A stretch of 43,587 bases of DNA from positions 1-43,587 of the forward strand of contig NZ_CAJZCD010000013.1 in NCBI RefSeq assembly GCF_914768045.1. The letters are read 5' to 3'. Shown here one piece after another: positions 1 through 8,893 of this stretch (positions are counted from its first letter, which is position 1; each line of letters starts with the position of its first letter). The stretch comes from Snodgrassella communis (GTDB taxonomy: Bacteria > Pseudomonadota > Gammaproteobacteria > Burkholderiales > Neisseriaceae). A program made the position numbers and the translations under genes. The notes under the pieces are model-generated. The model was not told the origin of the DNA. It saw only the letters and a program-made list of their open reading frames with translations, and searched no databases.

Positions 1-2
1 TG

Positions 3-92
3 CGCAGTGGGCAGGTTCCAGCAGAATTGCAGTCGTTGCCACAACACCGTCTGCAAATAATGGCTCGGGTGCTGGAAAGCTGGCTGGCTTAA
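3..92 (+). CDS. 3' end of an unidentified gene (partial)
   Basis: An open frame enters from the left edge and stops with TAA at 90-92, giving about 29 C-terminal residues that end in MARVLESWLA. This frame is preferred because the peptide looks like an ordinary amphipathic C-terminal helix and a GC-rich hairpin begins 9 bases after the stop. A second frame is also open, but it runs through that hairpin. The fragment is too short to name. It lies upstream of vgrG on the same strand, so it could be another secretion gene, but nothing visible proves this. Confidence 0.5.
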   Translation, partial: RSGQVPAELQSLPQHRLQIMARVLESWLA

Positions 93-101
93 AATTCAAA
101 T

Positions 102-131
102 GGCCGGCAGGGGGGGATGCTTTTGCCGGCC
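102..131. terminator. GC-rich hairpin downstream of the left-edge gene
   Basis: A perfect 8-base inverted repeat, GGCCGGCA at 102-109 and TGCCGGCC at 124-131, has a 14-base loop. It starts 9 bases after the stop codon at 92. No T-run follows, so it is not a textbook intrinsic terminator. It may end or stabilise the upstream transcript. Confidence 0.4.
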
Positions 132-666
132 GGATGAGGTAATTCTGTATGCTTTACATTGACTTCAATCCTAAAAATTGTGTCGTCATGGAAGTATGTA
201 GGTGTTGCAAAATTGGTTTGAAAATTTATTTAACTACACAAAACACGGATTAATGTTAAAATTAGTCAGTTTTTAATTAATCTGATGAATTAAGCATGTG
301 GTAAAGTTTGATATTATTTACATGCTGAAAATATTCGGAAAGATATTCTAGGATTTAACAGTGATATGTAACCATTTATGCTGAGTGCAGTGCTTGTCAT
401 GCGGCCGGATTGATGATGCGGCTGGATAGCAAGTATTACTGCAATACAATTTACCTGATGTATTGCGGGAAAAGTTGGCTGTTAGATACAAGGCTGGTTT
501 GTGTGCAGCAAAGATATATGGATGCAATTGTTGTAATATATTCAGAATATGCTTACAGTATTTTCAGTAAGGAAATATTTTCTTTATGCCGCTAGGGAAT
601 ATTTCTGCTTAATGTGTATGTGTAACAGCACCAAATATGAAAATTGTTTGAAAAAAGGGTGATTAC
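132..666. other. AT-rich leader region upstream of vgrG
   Basis: These roughly 530 bases hold no convincing gene. A 61-codon frame at 410-595 has no clear ribosome binding site or family resemblance and is Cys/Tyr/Ile-rich, as random AT-rich DNA tends to be. The stretch must hold the vgrG promoter if that gene starts the operon, but no good -35/-10 pair was seen. An AGGG-containing ribosome binding site lies just before the vgrG ATG at 667. Confidence 0.4.
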
Positions 667-3096
667 ATGCAACAGCGTTATTATCTGAAACTGAATGCAA
701 ATCTGGCTGTTTTTGACCAGTTTTCTGTACGCAGATTCAATCTGGAGGAAAAGCTGGATGATTATTATGTGTTACAGCTTGAGGCAACACATATTGCTCC
801 TGATTTACCCTTAGGAGATTTTATCCATCAGCGTGTTACCTTTGAAATGACGCCGGATATTGACTGGACTGAGTCAATGCCGATATCGCGACAGGAATTG
901 GATAATTCTGAAAATCAGCATTGGCATGGTGTAATTCAAAGCATGGAGCAGGTAGCTTCCAGTGCGGACGAAACGTGCTATCGTTTTACTATTGTGCCGC
1001 GGCTGGCTTTGCTAAATCGCATTACTACAACGCGGTTATTTCAGAATGAAACAGCACTGAGTATTGTTGAAAAAATTCTGCGTCATCATGGCTTTGCCAG
1101 TGAAGATTTTCGTTTGAAATCAAATCGCAGCCTGCCGCGCTATGAACACCGCATGCAGTATCGTGAAACGGATTACGCTTTTATCAAACGTGTGCTGGCA
1201 CGAGAGGGACTGTGGTTTGCTTTTACACAAACAGCAGCCAATGAGGTATTTACCGTAGCTGATGATGTTAGCCAATATATTCAGCTTCGGCAGCAGGCTT
1301 TGCCTTTTAAACCTGATGCGGGGCTTGAAAGTGCTCAGGATGGGATTGAAGGTAAACTGCAAGCTCAGCTCTCATTTGATATTGCTGCAACTGCACAGGG
1401 CATTAAAGATAACTTGAAACAGCAGTTAATGCAGGGGCTGGCGGCTAAATACTCTGTATCTGAGTTTCACGTACGTTATAAGGCTCAATATGAAAGCGTG
1501 CAGGTTAAGGATTACAATTACCGGGATGCCAATAATAGTTTAGTAGGTAAGGCCGGTTTTAATGAGCAGCAACCGGCAGCATTCGGCCAGCCTTATATAT
1601 ATGGCTTTTTTCATCATAAAGATGCAGAGCAGGCGCAGCAGTATGCGCGGATTTTGCATGAGCATTCTACATCACGCCATATTCTTGCCACTGGTAAAAG
1701 TAATGTTCAGGGCTTTGCTCCGGGCTTCACTATGGGGTTTGCCACAGAGGCCAGAGTTGGTGCTATTCGTCAGTGGATGCTGGTGAGTGTGAGTCATTCA
1801 GGTGCTCGTGATGAAGATTATTTCAATACTTTTACTGCTATTCCTGCTGATTGCCAGTGGCGCCCCGAACCGATTAAGCATCCGATTATAGACGGTACTG
1901 TACCGGGAACGATTTGTGATGCTGGCCAAGGGCCATATGCCTGGGTGGATGAGATGGGGCGTTATATTGTTAAGCTCAATCTGGATATGGATAGCTGGCA
2001 GCCTGGTGGTGAAAGCCGGCCAATCCGTTTGGCTAAGCCTTATGCCGGTGGTCAGTACGGGCAGCATTTTCCTTTGCATGTAGGTACTGAGGTTCAGCTG
2101 GCTTTTCAGAATGGTGACCCGGATAGGCCGTATATTGTTGGTGTTTTGCATACCAGTTCAGCGCCAGACCATATTCCGAATACATGGCGTACGCGTAATG
2201 TAATCCGCACATGGGCAAATAATAAAATTCGCATGGAAGATCTGAATGGCCATGAACACATTAAAATGGCCACTGAATACCATAAAACTCAGCTGAATCT
2301 GGGGCATCTGGTAGACAGCGGGCGCGAAAAACGCGGCGAAGGCTTTGAGCTGCGCACCGATGGTTGGGGAGCTTTGCGGTCTGCACAGGCACTTTATTTG
2401 ACTACAGAAAGTCAGACTGCGGCCAGTGGCATGCAACTGGATCGCAAGGTTGCAAATGATGAAGTCGAAGGTGCGTTGAATCAGGCAAACCATCTGGTTG
2501 ATGTTACTGCCAAACATACCAATCTCAAGCCGAATCTGGATTCGCTGTCTGAGCTGGTGGAGGGCTGTTCTAATCTGAAAAAACCAGTCATTTTAACCAG
2601 TGCAGTGGCTGGTTTGGCACAGGTATCACCTAAATCTATTCTTAACAGTGTTGGTGAGGATATTCATCAGCAAGCCGGTAAGGATGTATTTACTGGAGCT
2701 GGCGAAAATATAACTCAAACGGCAGTAAAATCTGTACAGGTATTGGCACAAACTGAAGATTTAAATCTGATAGCTGGTAAAAAAACCGCACGGCTAGCTT
2801 CCCATGGCGATGCAGTGGAAATTACCGCAGCGAAAAAAATATCTGTGCAGTCTGTAGGTAATGAAATACTGGTTAATGCCAAAAGTGGCATTAAGCTGGC
2901 CAGTGGAGGAGCTTATATCGAAATCAAAGGTGGGAAAATCAGTTTATATAGTCCCGGACCAATTGAATATAAAGGTAATCACCAGTTTCAGGGACCTCAG
3001 GGTGGTAACTTTCCTTTACCGGAGTTACCTGCTTCAGTGTGTCGGGAATGTCTGCGTAAAGCCCGCGCACAGGGTGTTGGCATTGTAGAGAGATAA
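667..3096 (+). CDS. vgrG: T6SS spike protein VgrG (TssI)
   Basis: VgrG forms the trimeric tip of the T6SS needle and carries effectors out of the cell. The 809-residue protein has the usual order. A gp27-like base covers about residues 1-380, with the family pattern around HRMQYRETDYAFIKRVLAREG. A gp5/OB-fold segment near 410-500 includes GTEVQLAFQNGDPDRPYIVG. A DUF2345-type beta-helix spike covers about 600-770. The C-terminus adds a short tail with a C-x2-C pair at residues 792 and 795 (CRECLRKA). No enzymatic domain is fused, so this is a structural VgrG rather than an evolved one. The gene opens the visible operon, and the DUF4123 adaptor gene begins three bases after its stop, the normal arrangement for a VgrG and its loading chaperone. 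Confidence 0.96.
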   Translation: MQQRYYLKLNANLAVFDQFSVRRFNLEEKLDDYYVLQLEATHIAPDLPLGDFIHQRVTFEMTPDIDWTESMPISRQELDNSENQHWHGVIQSMEQVASSADETCYRFTIVPRLALLNRITTTRLFQNETALSIVEKILRHHGFASEDFRLKSNRSLPRYEHRMQYRETDYAFIKRVLAREGLWFAFTQTAANEVFTVADDVSQYIQLRQQALPFKPDAGLESAQDGIEGKLQAQLSFDIAATAQGIKDNLKQQLMQGLAAKYSVSEFHVRYKAQYESVQVKDYNYRDANNSLVGKAGFNEQQPAAFGQPYIYGFFHHKDAEQAQQYARILHEHSTSRHILATGKSNVQGFAPGFTMGFATEARVGAIRQWMLVSVSHSGARDEDYFNTFTAIPADCQWRPEPIKHPIIDGTVPGTICDAGQGPYAWVDEMGRYIVKLNLDMDSWQPGGESRPIRLAKPYAGGQYGQHFPLHVGTEVQLAFQNGDPDRPYIVGVLHTSSAPDHIPNTWRTRNVIRTWANNKIRMEDLNGHEHIKMATEYHKTQLNLGHLVDSGREKRGEGFELRTDGWGALRSAQALYLTTESQTAASGMQLDRKVANDEVEGALNQANHLVDVTAKHTNLKPNLDSLSELVEGCSNLKKPVILTSAVAGLAQVSPKSILNSVGEDIHQQAGKDVFTGAGENITQTAVKSVQVLAQTEDLNLIAGKKTARLASHGDAVEITAAKKISVQSVGNEILVNAKSGIKLASGGAYIEIKGGKISLYSPGPIEYKGNHQFQGPQGGNFPLPELPASVCRECLRKARAQGVGIVER

Positions 3097-3099
3097 TCA

Positions 3100-3873
3100 A
3101 TGGTTACATATCGTGATGTGTTTGCGCAATTAGTCAGTTTTACGAATGAAACTGATGAGAAAATACTTTATTTGATTATCGATTTATGTAACTGTGATTA
3201 TCCGCTGCTTGCTGCTATCGAGAATTGGCAACCGGCATTGCCGTATTGTCTCTTATTTGAACAAACACCTGAGGAGCAAATTAAAGAAGATGGACCTCTA
3301 TTACTGGCTCTTGATACCAAAAATGAAAATCATTTGGAAATACTAGAGAAAATTTGTGAAATCACCCACATGAATAATCGCCTGCTGGCTTTTAATAGTA
3401 GCTATCCATTTGGCACTTTGGAAGAGCATTTACGTCGTGCCATGCAGGTTAAATGGGATAAACAGGAAGGTTTGCTGCGTTTTTATACACCAGATATGTT
3501 TGATCTGGTGAATATGGTATTGAGTGAAACGCAGAAAAAGTGGCTGCATCAATATATGCAGCGCTGGTTTTATATAGATGATCACGGTGAATGGATAGTT
3601 TATGAGACTGATTATCCGCTAAGTGATCAAAATGAATTTAATGTAAACGGTTTTGTCTTTACTGAAAAACAGTACAATACATTATTATTATGGGCTGATG
3701 TTTATAATTATCGGCGTAATTATGGCATTGCTCTAGATGCAGAGGAATATGGCGGTGAACGGATGCTGATAAATCAGCTATATGCTTTGGCTGCTGAGGC
3801 TGATGCTAAGCTGATTTTGAGTGAAGAACAGCGCGTTCAGTTCTTTAGTGATAATTTGCAGAAAATTATATAG
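3100..3873 (+). CDS. DUF4123 T6SS effector-loading adaptor (Tap/TEC type)
   Basis: DUF4123 proteins are chaperones that attach a cognate effector to the tip of VgrG and are normally encoded right after vgrG. The 257-residue protein has the family features: an N-terminal alpha/beta segment (ILYLIIDLCNCDYPLL), a DGPLLLAL motif near residues 65-72, and an RFYTPDMF motif near 125-132 that matches the family's R-F-x-D/T-P pattern. The rest is helical and variable. The gene starts three bases after vgrG and ends 13 bases before the Sel1-repeat gene. Adaptors usually sit next to the effector they load. No recognised toxin follows here, so one of the next two genes may belong to an effector-immunity unit, or the cargo may lie elsewhere. 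Confidence 0.85.
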   Translation: MVTYRDVFAQLVSFTNETDEKILYLIIDLCNCDYPLLAAIENWQPALPYCLLFEQTPEEQIKEDGPLLLALDTKNENHLEILEKICEITHMNNRLLAFNSSYPFGTLEEHLRRAMQVKWDKQEGLLRFYTPDMFDLVNMVLSETQKKWLHQYMQRWFYIDDHGEWIVYETDYPLSDQNEFNVNGFVFTEKQYNTLLLWADVYNYRRNYGIALDAEEYGGERMLINQLYALAAEADAKLILSEEQRVQFFSDNLQKII

Positions 3874-3886
3874 GAAAGGCTGAAAG

Positions 3887-4525
3887 ATGTTACGACGTAT
3901 ATTAATTACATTTTGTTTGTGTTTGGGGCTGGTACAGCTGGCTTGGTCTGGTACCTATGACGATGCTGCGGCTGCTGCTCAAAACAGACAGTATGATAAA
4001 GCCTTGGTTCTGTTTCAGAAAGCCATTGATGAAAATGATGACGCACGTGCCTATAACAGCTTGGGTACACTATATGAAATGGGATTAGGGGTTAAGCAGA
4101 ATTATGCAACTGCGGTTAAATACTATACGCAAGCAGCCAAAAGAGGGAATGTAAAAGCAAATGGCAATCTGGCTGTTTTATATGAGCGCGGTTTAGGTGT
4201 TAAGCAGGACTGGGGCAAGGCTATGGGCTATTATTTTACTGGATTAAATAATGGCGATGGTAAGTCTATGAATAATCTGGGTGTAATGGCTCTTAATGGT
4301 GAAATTCTGCCAAAAAATATATCGGTGGCATGGGCATTATTTGCCAGTGCGGTAAACCGCCATGACAGAGAAGCTCCACATAATCTGGCCGTTTTGGAAA
4401 GCAGAATGACGAAAGCGGAAATTGAACAGGGTAAGGTTGTTTATAGAGCTTTGCATCAGGTAAATGCAAAAAAACCACCTATGGATATTATGTTGGATTA
4501 TTTAGGCTGGCATGATACAGAATAA
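3887..4525 (+). CDS. Secreted Sel1-repeat protein in the T6SS cluster
   Basis: The product has 212 residues. A signal peptide (MLRRILITFCLCLGLVQLAWS) is likely cleaved near residue 21-22, so the mature protein should be periplasmic. At least three Sel1-like repeats follow, with the pattern A-x-x-x-LGxLYExGLGVKQ-x-x-x-A-x-x-Y-x-x-A between about residues 52 and 160. Sel1 repeats form a TPR-like solenoid for protein binding and have no catalytic role. Periplasmic Sel1 proteins beside T6SS effectors are known as immunity proteins, for example those of the Pseudomonas Tle5b phospholipase, which makes an immunity role possible here. A structural or accessory T6SS role is equally open. The stop overlaps the start of the next gene by 14 bases. 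Confidence 0.8.
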   Translation: MLRRILITFCLCLGLVQLAWSGTYDDAAAAAQNRQYDKALVLFQKAIDENDDARAYNSLGTLYEMGLGVKQNYATAVKYYTQAAKRGNVKANGNLAVLYERGLGVKQDWGKAMGYYFTGLNNGDGKSMNNLGVMALNGEILPKNISVAWALFASAVNRHDREAPHNLAVLESRMTKAEIEQGKVVYRALHQVNAKKPPMDIMLDYLGWHDTE

Positions 4526-5633
4526 TTTTAGACGCCAAACTAGCTGGGTACCGCCACGGCCGGTTCGCTGGTTTGTTTGGCTGACTCTATACGCTTTGGC
4601 TATTACTATTAATAAAAAATATGCTGATTCTATTATTACTCAGTTAGGGCTGGAAATTACTACGCATTGGCAAAAGTGGCTGGTTTCAGTATTGCCTGCT
4701 ATTGCAATAGTTACTTTGTTGTTATTGTTACGTTGCATTTGGTATCAGATGTGGCTTATTTATCAGCGCAACAATCAGTTTATTTATAATGAAAAAGTAA
4801 TGAATAATCAGAAGTATTGGTCGGAATTCATGCTTCTTGATGAGGTGATATTGCGCTGTGGGCAGCTAAATCACGCCACTGATTTTTACAATTATCTTAG
4901 CTTAAGTTCTGAAGAGCGCAAGGAATCAGTTTTTGAATCCATGAGTATGGAAATACCGACGCAAAACAGTTCTGTTGTTTATACCGATCGTTTACATACC
5001 GTTTTATCGCAGTTGGTTCAAACTTTATCTTCAAGAGAGGTTTTTACTGAACAGTATGTTCAGTATCTATGGTTATGGACGGCAGATAGGGAAAGCTGGT
5101 TGGTATTCAGGGAGTTGGTTATTGCTGAAGGTGGTTATTGCCCTGTAGTACCGGACTTTTATGTCAAATTTGGCGATTTGAATTGGGTGATTGACCGGTT
5201 TCAGGAAGAGTTGTATCAGAAAATTCTTCTGCTCGGGTTTGAATGTCAGCCTGAGTTTGAATTGTATCTGGCTATGATTTTTGCCCCTAAAGGTAAGTTG
5301 GCAAAAGTTCAGCGAGCTTTTGATAAGCATACATGGCACGCTGAACAGGAATATTTTTTCACGGCTATAACTGAAAAAATTTCTGGCTTTCAGCTTGAAA
5401 GCAGTACTCAGGAAAATATTCAATCAGAAGATACAGAATTGACTAAGGCTTTAATAGAGAAGGATTATGAAATTAAATCATATTCACTTGATCACCCAGA
5501 ATTCTTTCAAAAATTGCAATATACAAGTGACTGGATGCAATTATTGCTGGCTATTTATCAGGCACATAAGCAATCCTATGTAGTGCTATTTCAGCATCAT
5601 GAAAAAATAATACCTATTTCTCAGGTTAAGTAA
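4512..5633 (+). CDS. Unrecognised two-helix membrane protein within the T6SS operon
   Basis: I do not recognise this 373-residue family. There are two hydrophobic segments at about residues 18-33 and 57-78, the second very hydrophobic (AIAIVTLLLLLRC). About 290 mostly soluble, helix-rich residues rich in aromatic and acidic residues follow. The basic N-terminus and RNN after helix 2 suggest both ends face the cytoplasm, with a short periplasmic loop between. No catalytic motif is visible. The start overlaps the Sel1 gene by 14 bases and the stop is 20 bases from tssM, so it is co-translated with core T6SS genes. It could be an accessory of the TssJLM complex, or an inner-membrane immunity or effector partner of the Sel1 protein. 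Position favours the first, but neither is shown. Confidence 0.75.
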   Translation: MIQNNFRRQTSWVPPRPVRWFVWLTLYALAITINKKYADSIITQLGLEITTHWQKWLVSVLPAIAIVTLLLLLRCIWYQMWLIYQRNNQFIYNEKVMNNQKYWSEFMLLDEVILRCGQLNHATDFYNYLSLSSEERKESVFESMSMEIPTQNSSVVYTDRLHTVLSQLVQTLSSREVFTEQYVQYLWLWTADRESWLVFRELVIAEGGYCPVVPDFYVKFGDLNWVIDRFQEELYQKILLLGFECQPEFELYLAMIFAPKGKLAKVQRAFDKHTWHAEQEYFFTAITEKISGFQLESSTQENIQSEDTELTKALIEKDYEIKSYSLDHPEFFQKLQYTSDWMQLLLAIYQAHKQSYVVLFQHHEKIIPISQVK

Positions 5634-5653
5634 ATTAAGTTACAGGCGGGTTT

Positions 5654-8600
5654 ATGTTAAGGTGGAATCAGTTACGACAATTTAGTTCTCATGTGAGTAG
5701 TCAATTGTCCAAGCTAAAGCAGGCGAATCAGAAAGTCACCCAGCAACCCAAAATTTTGAAATTATGGCTATTATGTAGCTGTCTTTGGTTGATATTGGTA
5801 TGTAGTTTAGTTGCTTTCTTGTACTGGTATTATGATAAAAACTGGTTATTAAATCACAAATTTCACTTGCTATTACTGGCGTTGGCCGGTTTGTTTCTAT
5901 GTATTATATTGCCATTATTCTGGCGTATTTTTGTGGTTATTGACGGACAGGAACGAACTATCCGTTTTATTGAGCGTTCTTCATATACCCGCGAAAGTCC
6001 TGCTCAGCAGAATTTAATTGCATTTCATAATTATCTGAAACAGAAATATCATTTACCGGTTTTTAACCGTTGTTACATTCTTGCTGTTCATGGTGAGCCT
6101 GATGCTTTTAGTGATGTGGGTGAGCAGTTGCAACGTAATGGCTGGGTACAGGTAGACAATGTTTATCTGATTTTGATTAATGCTATTGATGAGATCGAGT
6201 TTGTACCTTCATTTCGCGGTAAATATCTTTGCCCTTTTGATGGCTTGATAATTTTACGCGATATGAAAAGTAATCAAACTTCGGTTACTCATGATAATAC
6301 GCAAATCTGGCTGGAAAAATTTTATCAGCTGTTAAACTGGAAAGTTCCATTTATTCATGTATTTCAAAGTGATATTGAGCTAAAAAAATTTCCATTAAAT
6401 CAGGTTTTTGACTGGGATTGCTCATCAATAGATAGGGTTGCCGGTTTAAAAATCAAGGCAGATAATTTATTTATTCGGGCTTTTATGAAAAGCCGGGATC
6501 GCCAGTTTTTGTCTCTAATTGATTCCATTGCTTTGACTAATTTAAATCTAACTGAGGTTTATTCGGAACAGCAGCTGCTATGGTTTAGTGGTGTTGCTGT
6601 ACAGGCAAGGCAAAGTAACTGGTGGGAATCATGGTCGATGGTTGCTGAGCATCTATATCAGCGTCCTGCCGAATTACTGGTACAGCCTGGTAGTTTGAAG
6701 CTGGCTAAAGTTGGTTTGGTGATTAATGCCATTGCATTGACTATGATTGTGTACGCCTTTGCCAGTAATTATCGCGAAGCGCAAACTTTCCATAGCCAGA
6801 TTACTAATTTGAATAGATTTTCCGGTACTGGCAGCCCGCTTAACTCAATTCTGTCTTTACAGAATTATATTGCACAGGTGAATAATGTTCCTAAACCATT
6901 TTACCGGCGTTTGGGTTTCAATCATGATGATTTATTACTGAATAAGGCATTTGCAGCATATGGTAACGCAGCAAAAAAATGGTTAATAACACCTACTGAC
7001 CAGCAGATTATTCTGGTATTAAAGTCTTTAGATCAGTTGCAGACTTTATCTAATGTAACAATTGCAAATGAAGCTAATGAAGAGGCCGCTAAGCAGTCCA
7101 GTAATGCTGTTGCTCTGGATGAGGGTTTTGATGCACTTAAGGCCTATTTAATGCTCCGGCGTCCTAAACGTATGGATAATATTTTTCTGAGTGATTATTT
7201 ATCCCGTTTGTATCGTACGCAAGGTTTACAAAATGCGGACGCTGCGCAAAATATATTCAGATTTTATACCCGTAATATGAGTAAACATGCCAGTTGGTTT
7301 CTAAACGAAGATTCGGTACTGGTGGGTCAAAGTCGCGCAGTATTGAATAATATAGTGAGTCAACAACAGGAAGATGTGGATATTTATCAGAATTTGTTAG
7401 ATAAGGCATTGAAGAAGTATGCTGATGTTGATTTGGTACAATTGGCTGGTAAAGAAAGCACTCAATTCTGGACAAACAAGAAAAAGTTATCTGGTGCTTT
7501 TACGGCTCGTGCCTGGAATGAATGGTTTAAACCGGAAATTGATAAGTTTAATCCTGAACACTTTAAAAATGGTTCATGGGTGCTTAATGAATCAGAGGAA
7601 AGTAACGAAAATAATGATATCCGTAAACAGATAATGATTTTGTATAAGCAGGATTATTTCGATGCCTGGAGAGATTTTTTATCCGGTATTCAGTGGGTTC
7701 CTGTTTCTGGTTTAAATAAGCAGATGGATCGTCTTAAGAAATATTCAGATAAAAAAAATTCTGTTCTGGTGAGATTATTAACAGTAGTTCAGATGAATGC
7801 CAGTATTGGCTATCCAGAGGATCGAACTGATAATGGTAAGGGCGTATTACAGGATTTTGAACCAATCATTGATTTAATTAAGACGGTAGAAGACAAAAAT
7901 AAGCGAGCCAGCCGTAAACTGGATGAGTATCAGGAAAATTTATTGGCGATGTATCTGGAGGTGCAAAAAATTCAGGGTGCTAGTAATCAGGCATCTGCAT
8001 CACAGCTTTCATTTAATACTATATTAAATGGGGATAATGGTTCCGGTTTGGCAAAAGCTGAAGAGTCAATCAATTTACAGATAGCTAATTTGGGCGAAGA
8101 GTGGCAGGATATCGGGCATACTTTGCTCAGTTATCCTTTTGTTGATGCCAAAAAAGCTCTTCTGGTTCCTGCTTTAAATAATATCAATATGTTATGGCAG
8201 CAGATGGTAGTATCGCAATGGAATTTTCGTTTTGCTAACCGCTATCCTTTAAATCCATCTGGTAAGCTGGATGTGTCTTTGTCTGAATTACAAAAGTTTA
8301 TTGATCCACAAAAAGGTGTAGTGGCGCAATTTAATCAGCAATATTTAAACCACATTCTTAATCTAGTAGGTAATCAGTGGATTGTTAATCCGGCAGTAAT
8401 GGATCAGGTTCAGGTAGAAGAGCAGTTTGTTAATGGCTTAAATGAATTAAATCAGTTGCTGGAGTTTGTAGCAGATGGTACGAATACAGCTTCTTTTGAG
8501 GTTATGATATTGCCCACTCCAGAAGTTAAACAGATTACGCTTATGTTTAACAAGCAAAGCATTGATTTCTATAATGAAAAATCATTCTGGCGCAAAGTTA

Positions 8601-8893
8601 ACTGGTCTGTCAGTGAGAACACCGATAAGAAAGCGTCTATTCAGTGGATTGATACTGCAAATAAGACGGGGCAGCTAGAAGTGGTTGGCGATTTAAGCAT
8701 TTTGCGTTTACTTGAAAAAGCTCAGGCGCGTAAAAATGATGACGGTACTTATCAGCTTAGTTGGACAATAAAAAACAGGGCAGTTGAAATGAATCTTAAA
8801 AATTTGCAGACTAATGATCTGATTACATTATTGAAGTTAAAAGGAGCTCAATTGCCACAACAAGTATTTAAGGTAGATCAAGATGCAAATTAG
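5654..8893 (+). CDS. tssM: T6SS membrane-complex protein TssM (IcmF family)
   Basis: TssM spans the inner membrane and reaches through the periplasm to the lipoprotein TssJ, forming the T6SS trans-envelope channel. The 1079-residue protein has hydrophobic helices at about 37-59, 70-94 and 350-372, and a long periplasmic part of some 700 residues ending in a TssM/IcmF C-terminal domain. The cytoplasmic domain between helices 2 and 3 is short for the family. Where many IcmF proteins have a Walker A loop (GPPGAGKTT), this one reads YILAVHGEPDAFSDVGEQ (residues 141-158). The later T-K-x-D-like motif is also lost (FIHVFQSDIEL, near 233-243). Nucleotide binding is therefore unlikely. Its 3' end overlaps tssA by 11 bases. 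Confidence 0.92.
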   Translation: MLRWNQLRQFSSHVSSQLSKLKQANQKVTQQPKILKLWLLCSCLWLILVCSLVAFLYWYYDKNWLLNHKFHLLLLALAGLFLCIILPLFWRIFVVIDGQERTIRFIERSSYTRESPAQQNLIAFHNYLKQKYHLPVFNRCYILAVHGEPDAFSDVGEQLQRNGWVQVDNVYLILINAIDEIEFVPSFRGKYLCPFDGLIILRDMKSNQTSVTHDNTQIWLEKFYQLLNWKVPFIHVFQSDIELKKFPLNQVFDWDCSSIDRVAGLKIKADNLFIRAFMKSRDRQFLSLIDSIALTNLNLTEVYSEQQLLWFSGVAVQARQSNWWESWSMVAEHLYQRPAELLVQPGSLKLAKVGLVINAIALTMIVYAFASNYREAQTFHSQITNLNRFSGTGSPLNSILSLQNYIAQVNNVPKPFYRRLGFNHDDLLLNKAFAAYGNAAKKWLITPTDQQIILVLKSLDQLQTLSNVTIANEANEEAAKQSSNAVALDEGFDALKAYLMLRRPKRMDNIFLSDYLSRLYRTQGLQNADAAQNIFRFYTRNMSKHASWFLNEDSVLVGQSRAVLNNIVSQQQEDVDIYQNLLDKALKKYADVDLVQLAGKESTQFWTNKKKLSGAFTARAWNEWFKPEIDKFNPEHFKNGSWVLNESEESNENNDIRKQIMILYKQDYFDAWRDFLSGIQWVPVSGLNKQMDRLKKYSDKKNSVLVRLLTVVQMNASIGYPEDRTDNGKGVLQDFEPIIDLIKTVEDKNKRASRKLDEYQENLLAMYLEVQKIQGASNQASASQLSFNTILNGDNGSGLAKAEESINLQIANLGEEWQDIGHTLLSYPFVDAKKALLVPALNNINMLWQQMVVSQWNFRFANRYPLNPSGKLDVSLSELQKFIDPQKGVVAQFNQQYLNHILNLVGNQWIVNPAVMDQVQVEEQFVNGLNELNQLLEFVADGTNTASFEVMILPTPEVKQITLMFNKQSIDFYNEKSFWRKVNWSVSENTDKKASIQWIDTANKTGQLEVVGDLSILRLLEKAQARKNDDGTYQLSWTIKNRAVEMNLKNLQTNDLITLLKLKGAQLPQQVFKVDQDAN

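Noticed and set aside
410-595. 61-codon frame upstream of vgrG
   Set aside because: No ribosome binding site, odd Cys/Tyr-rich composition and no family resemblance. It fits chance in AT-rich DNA.
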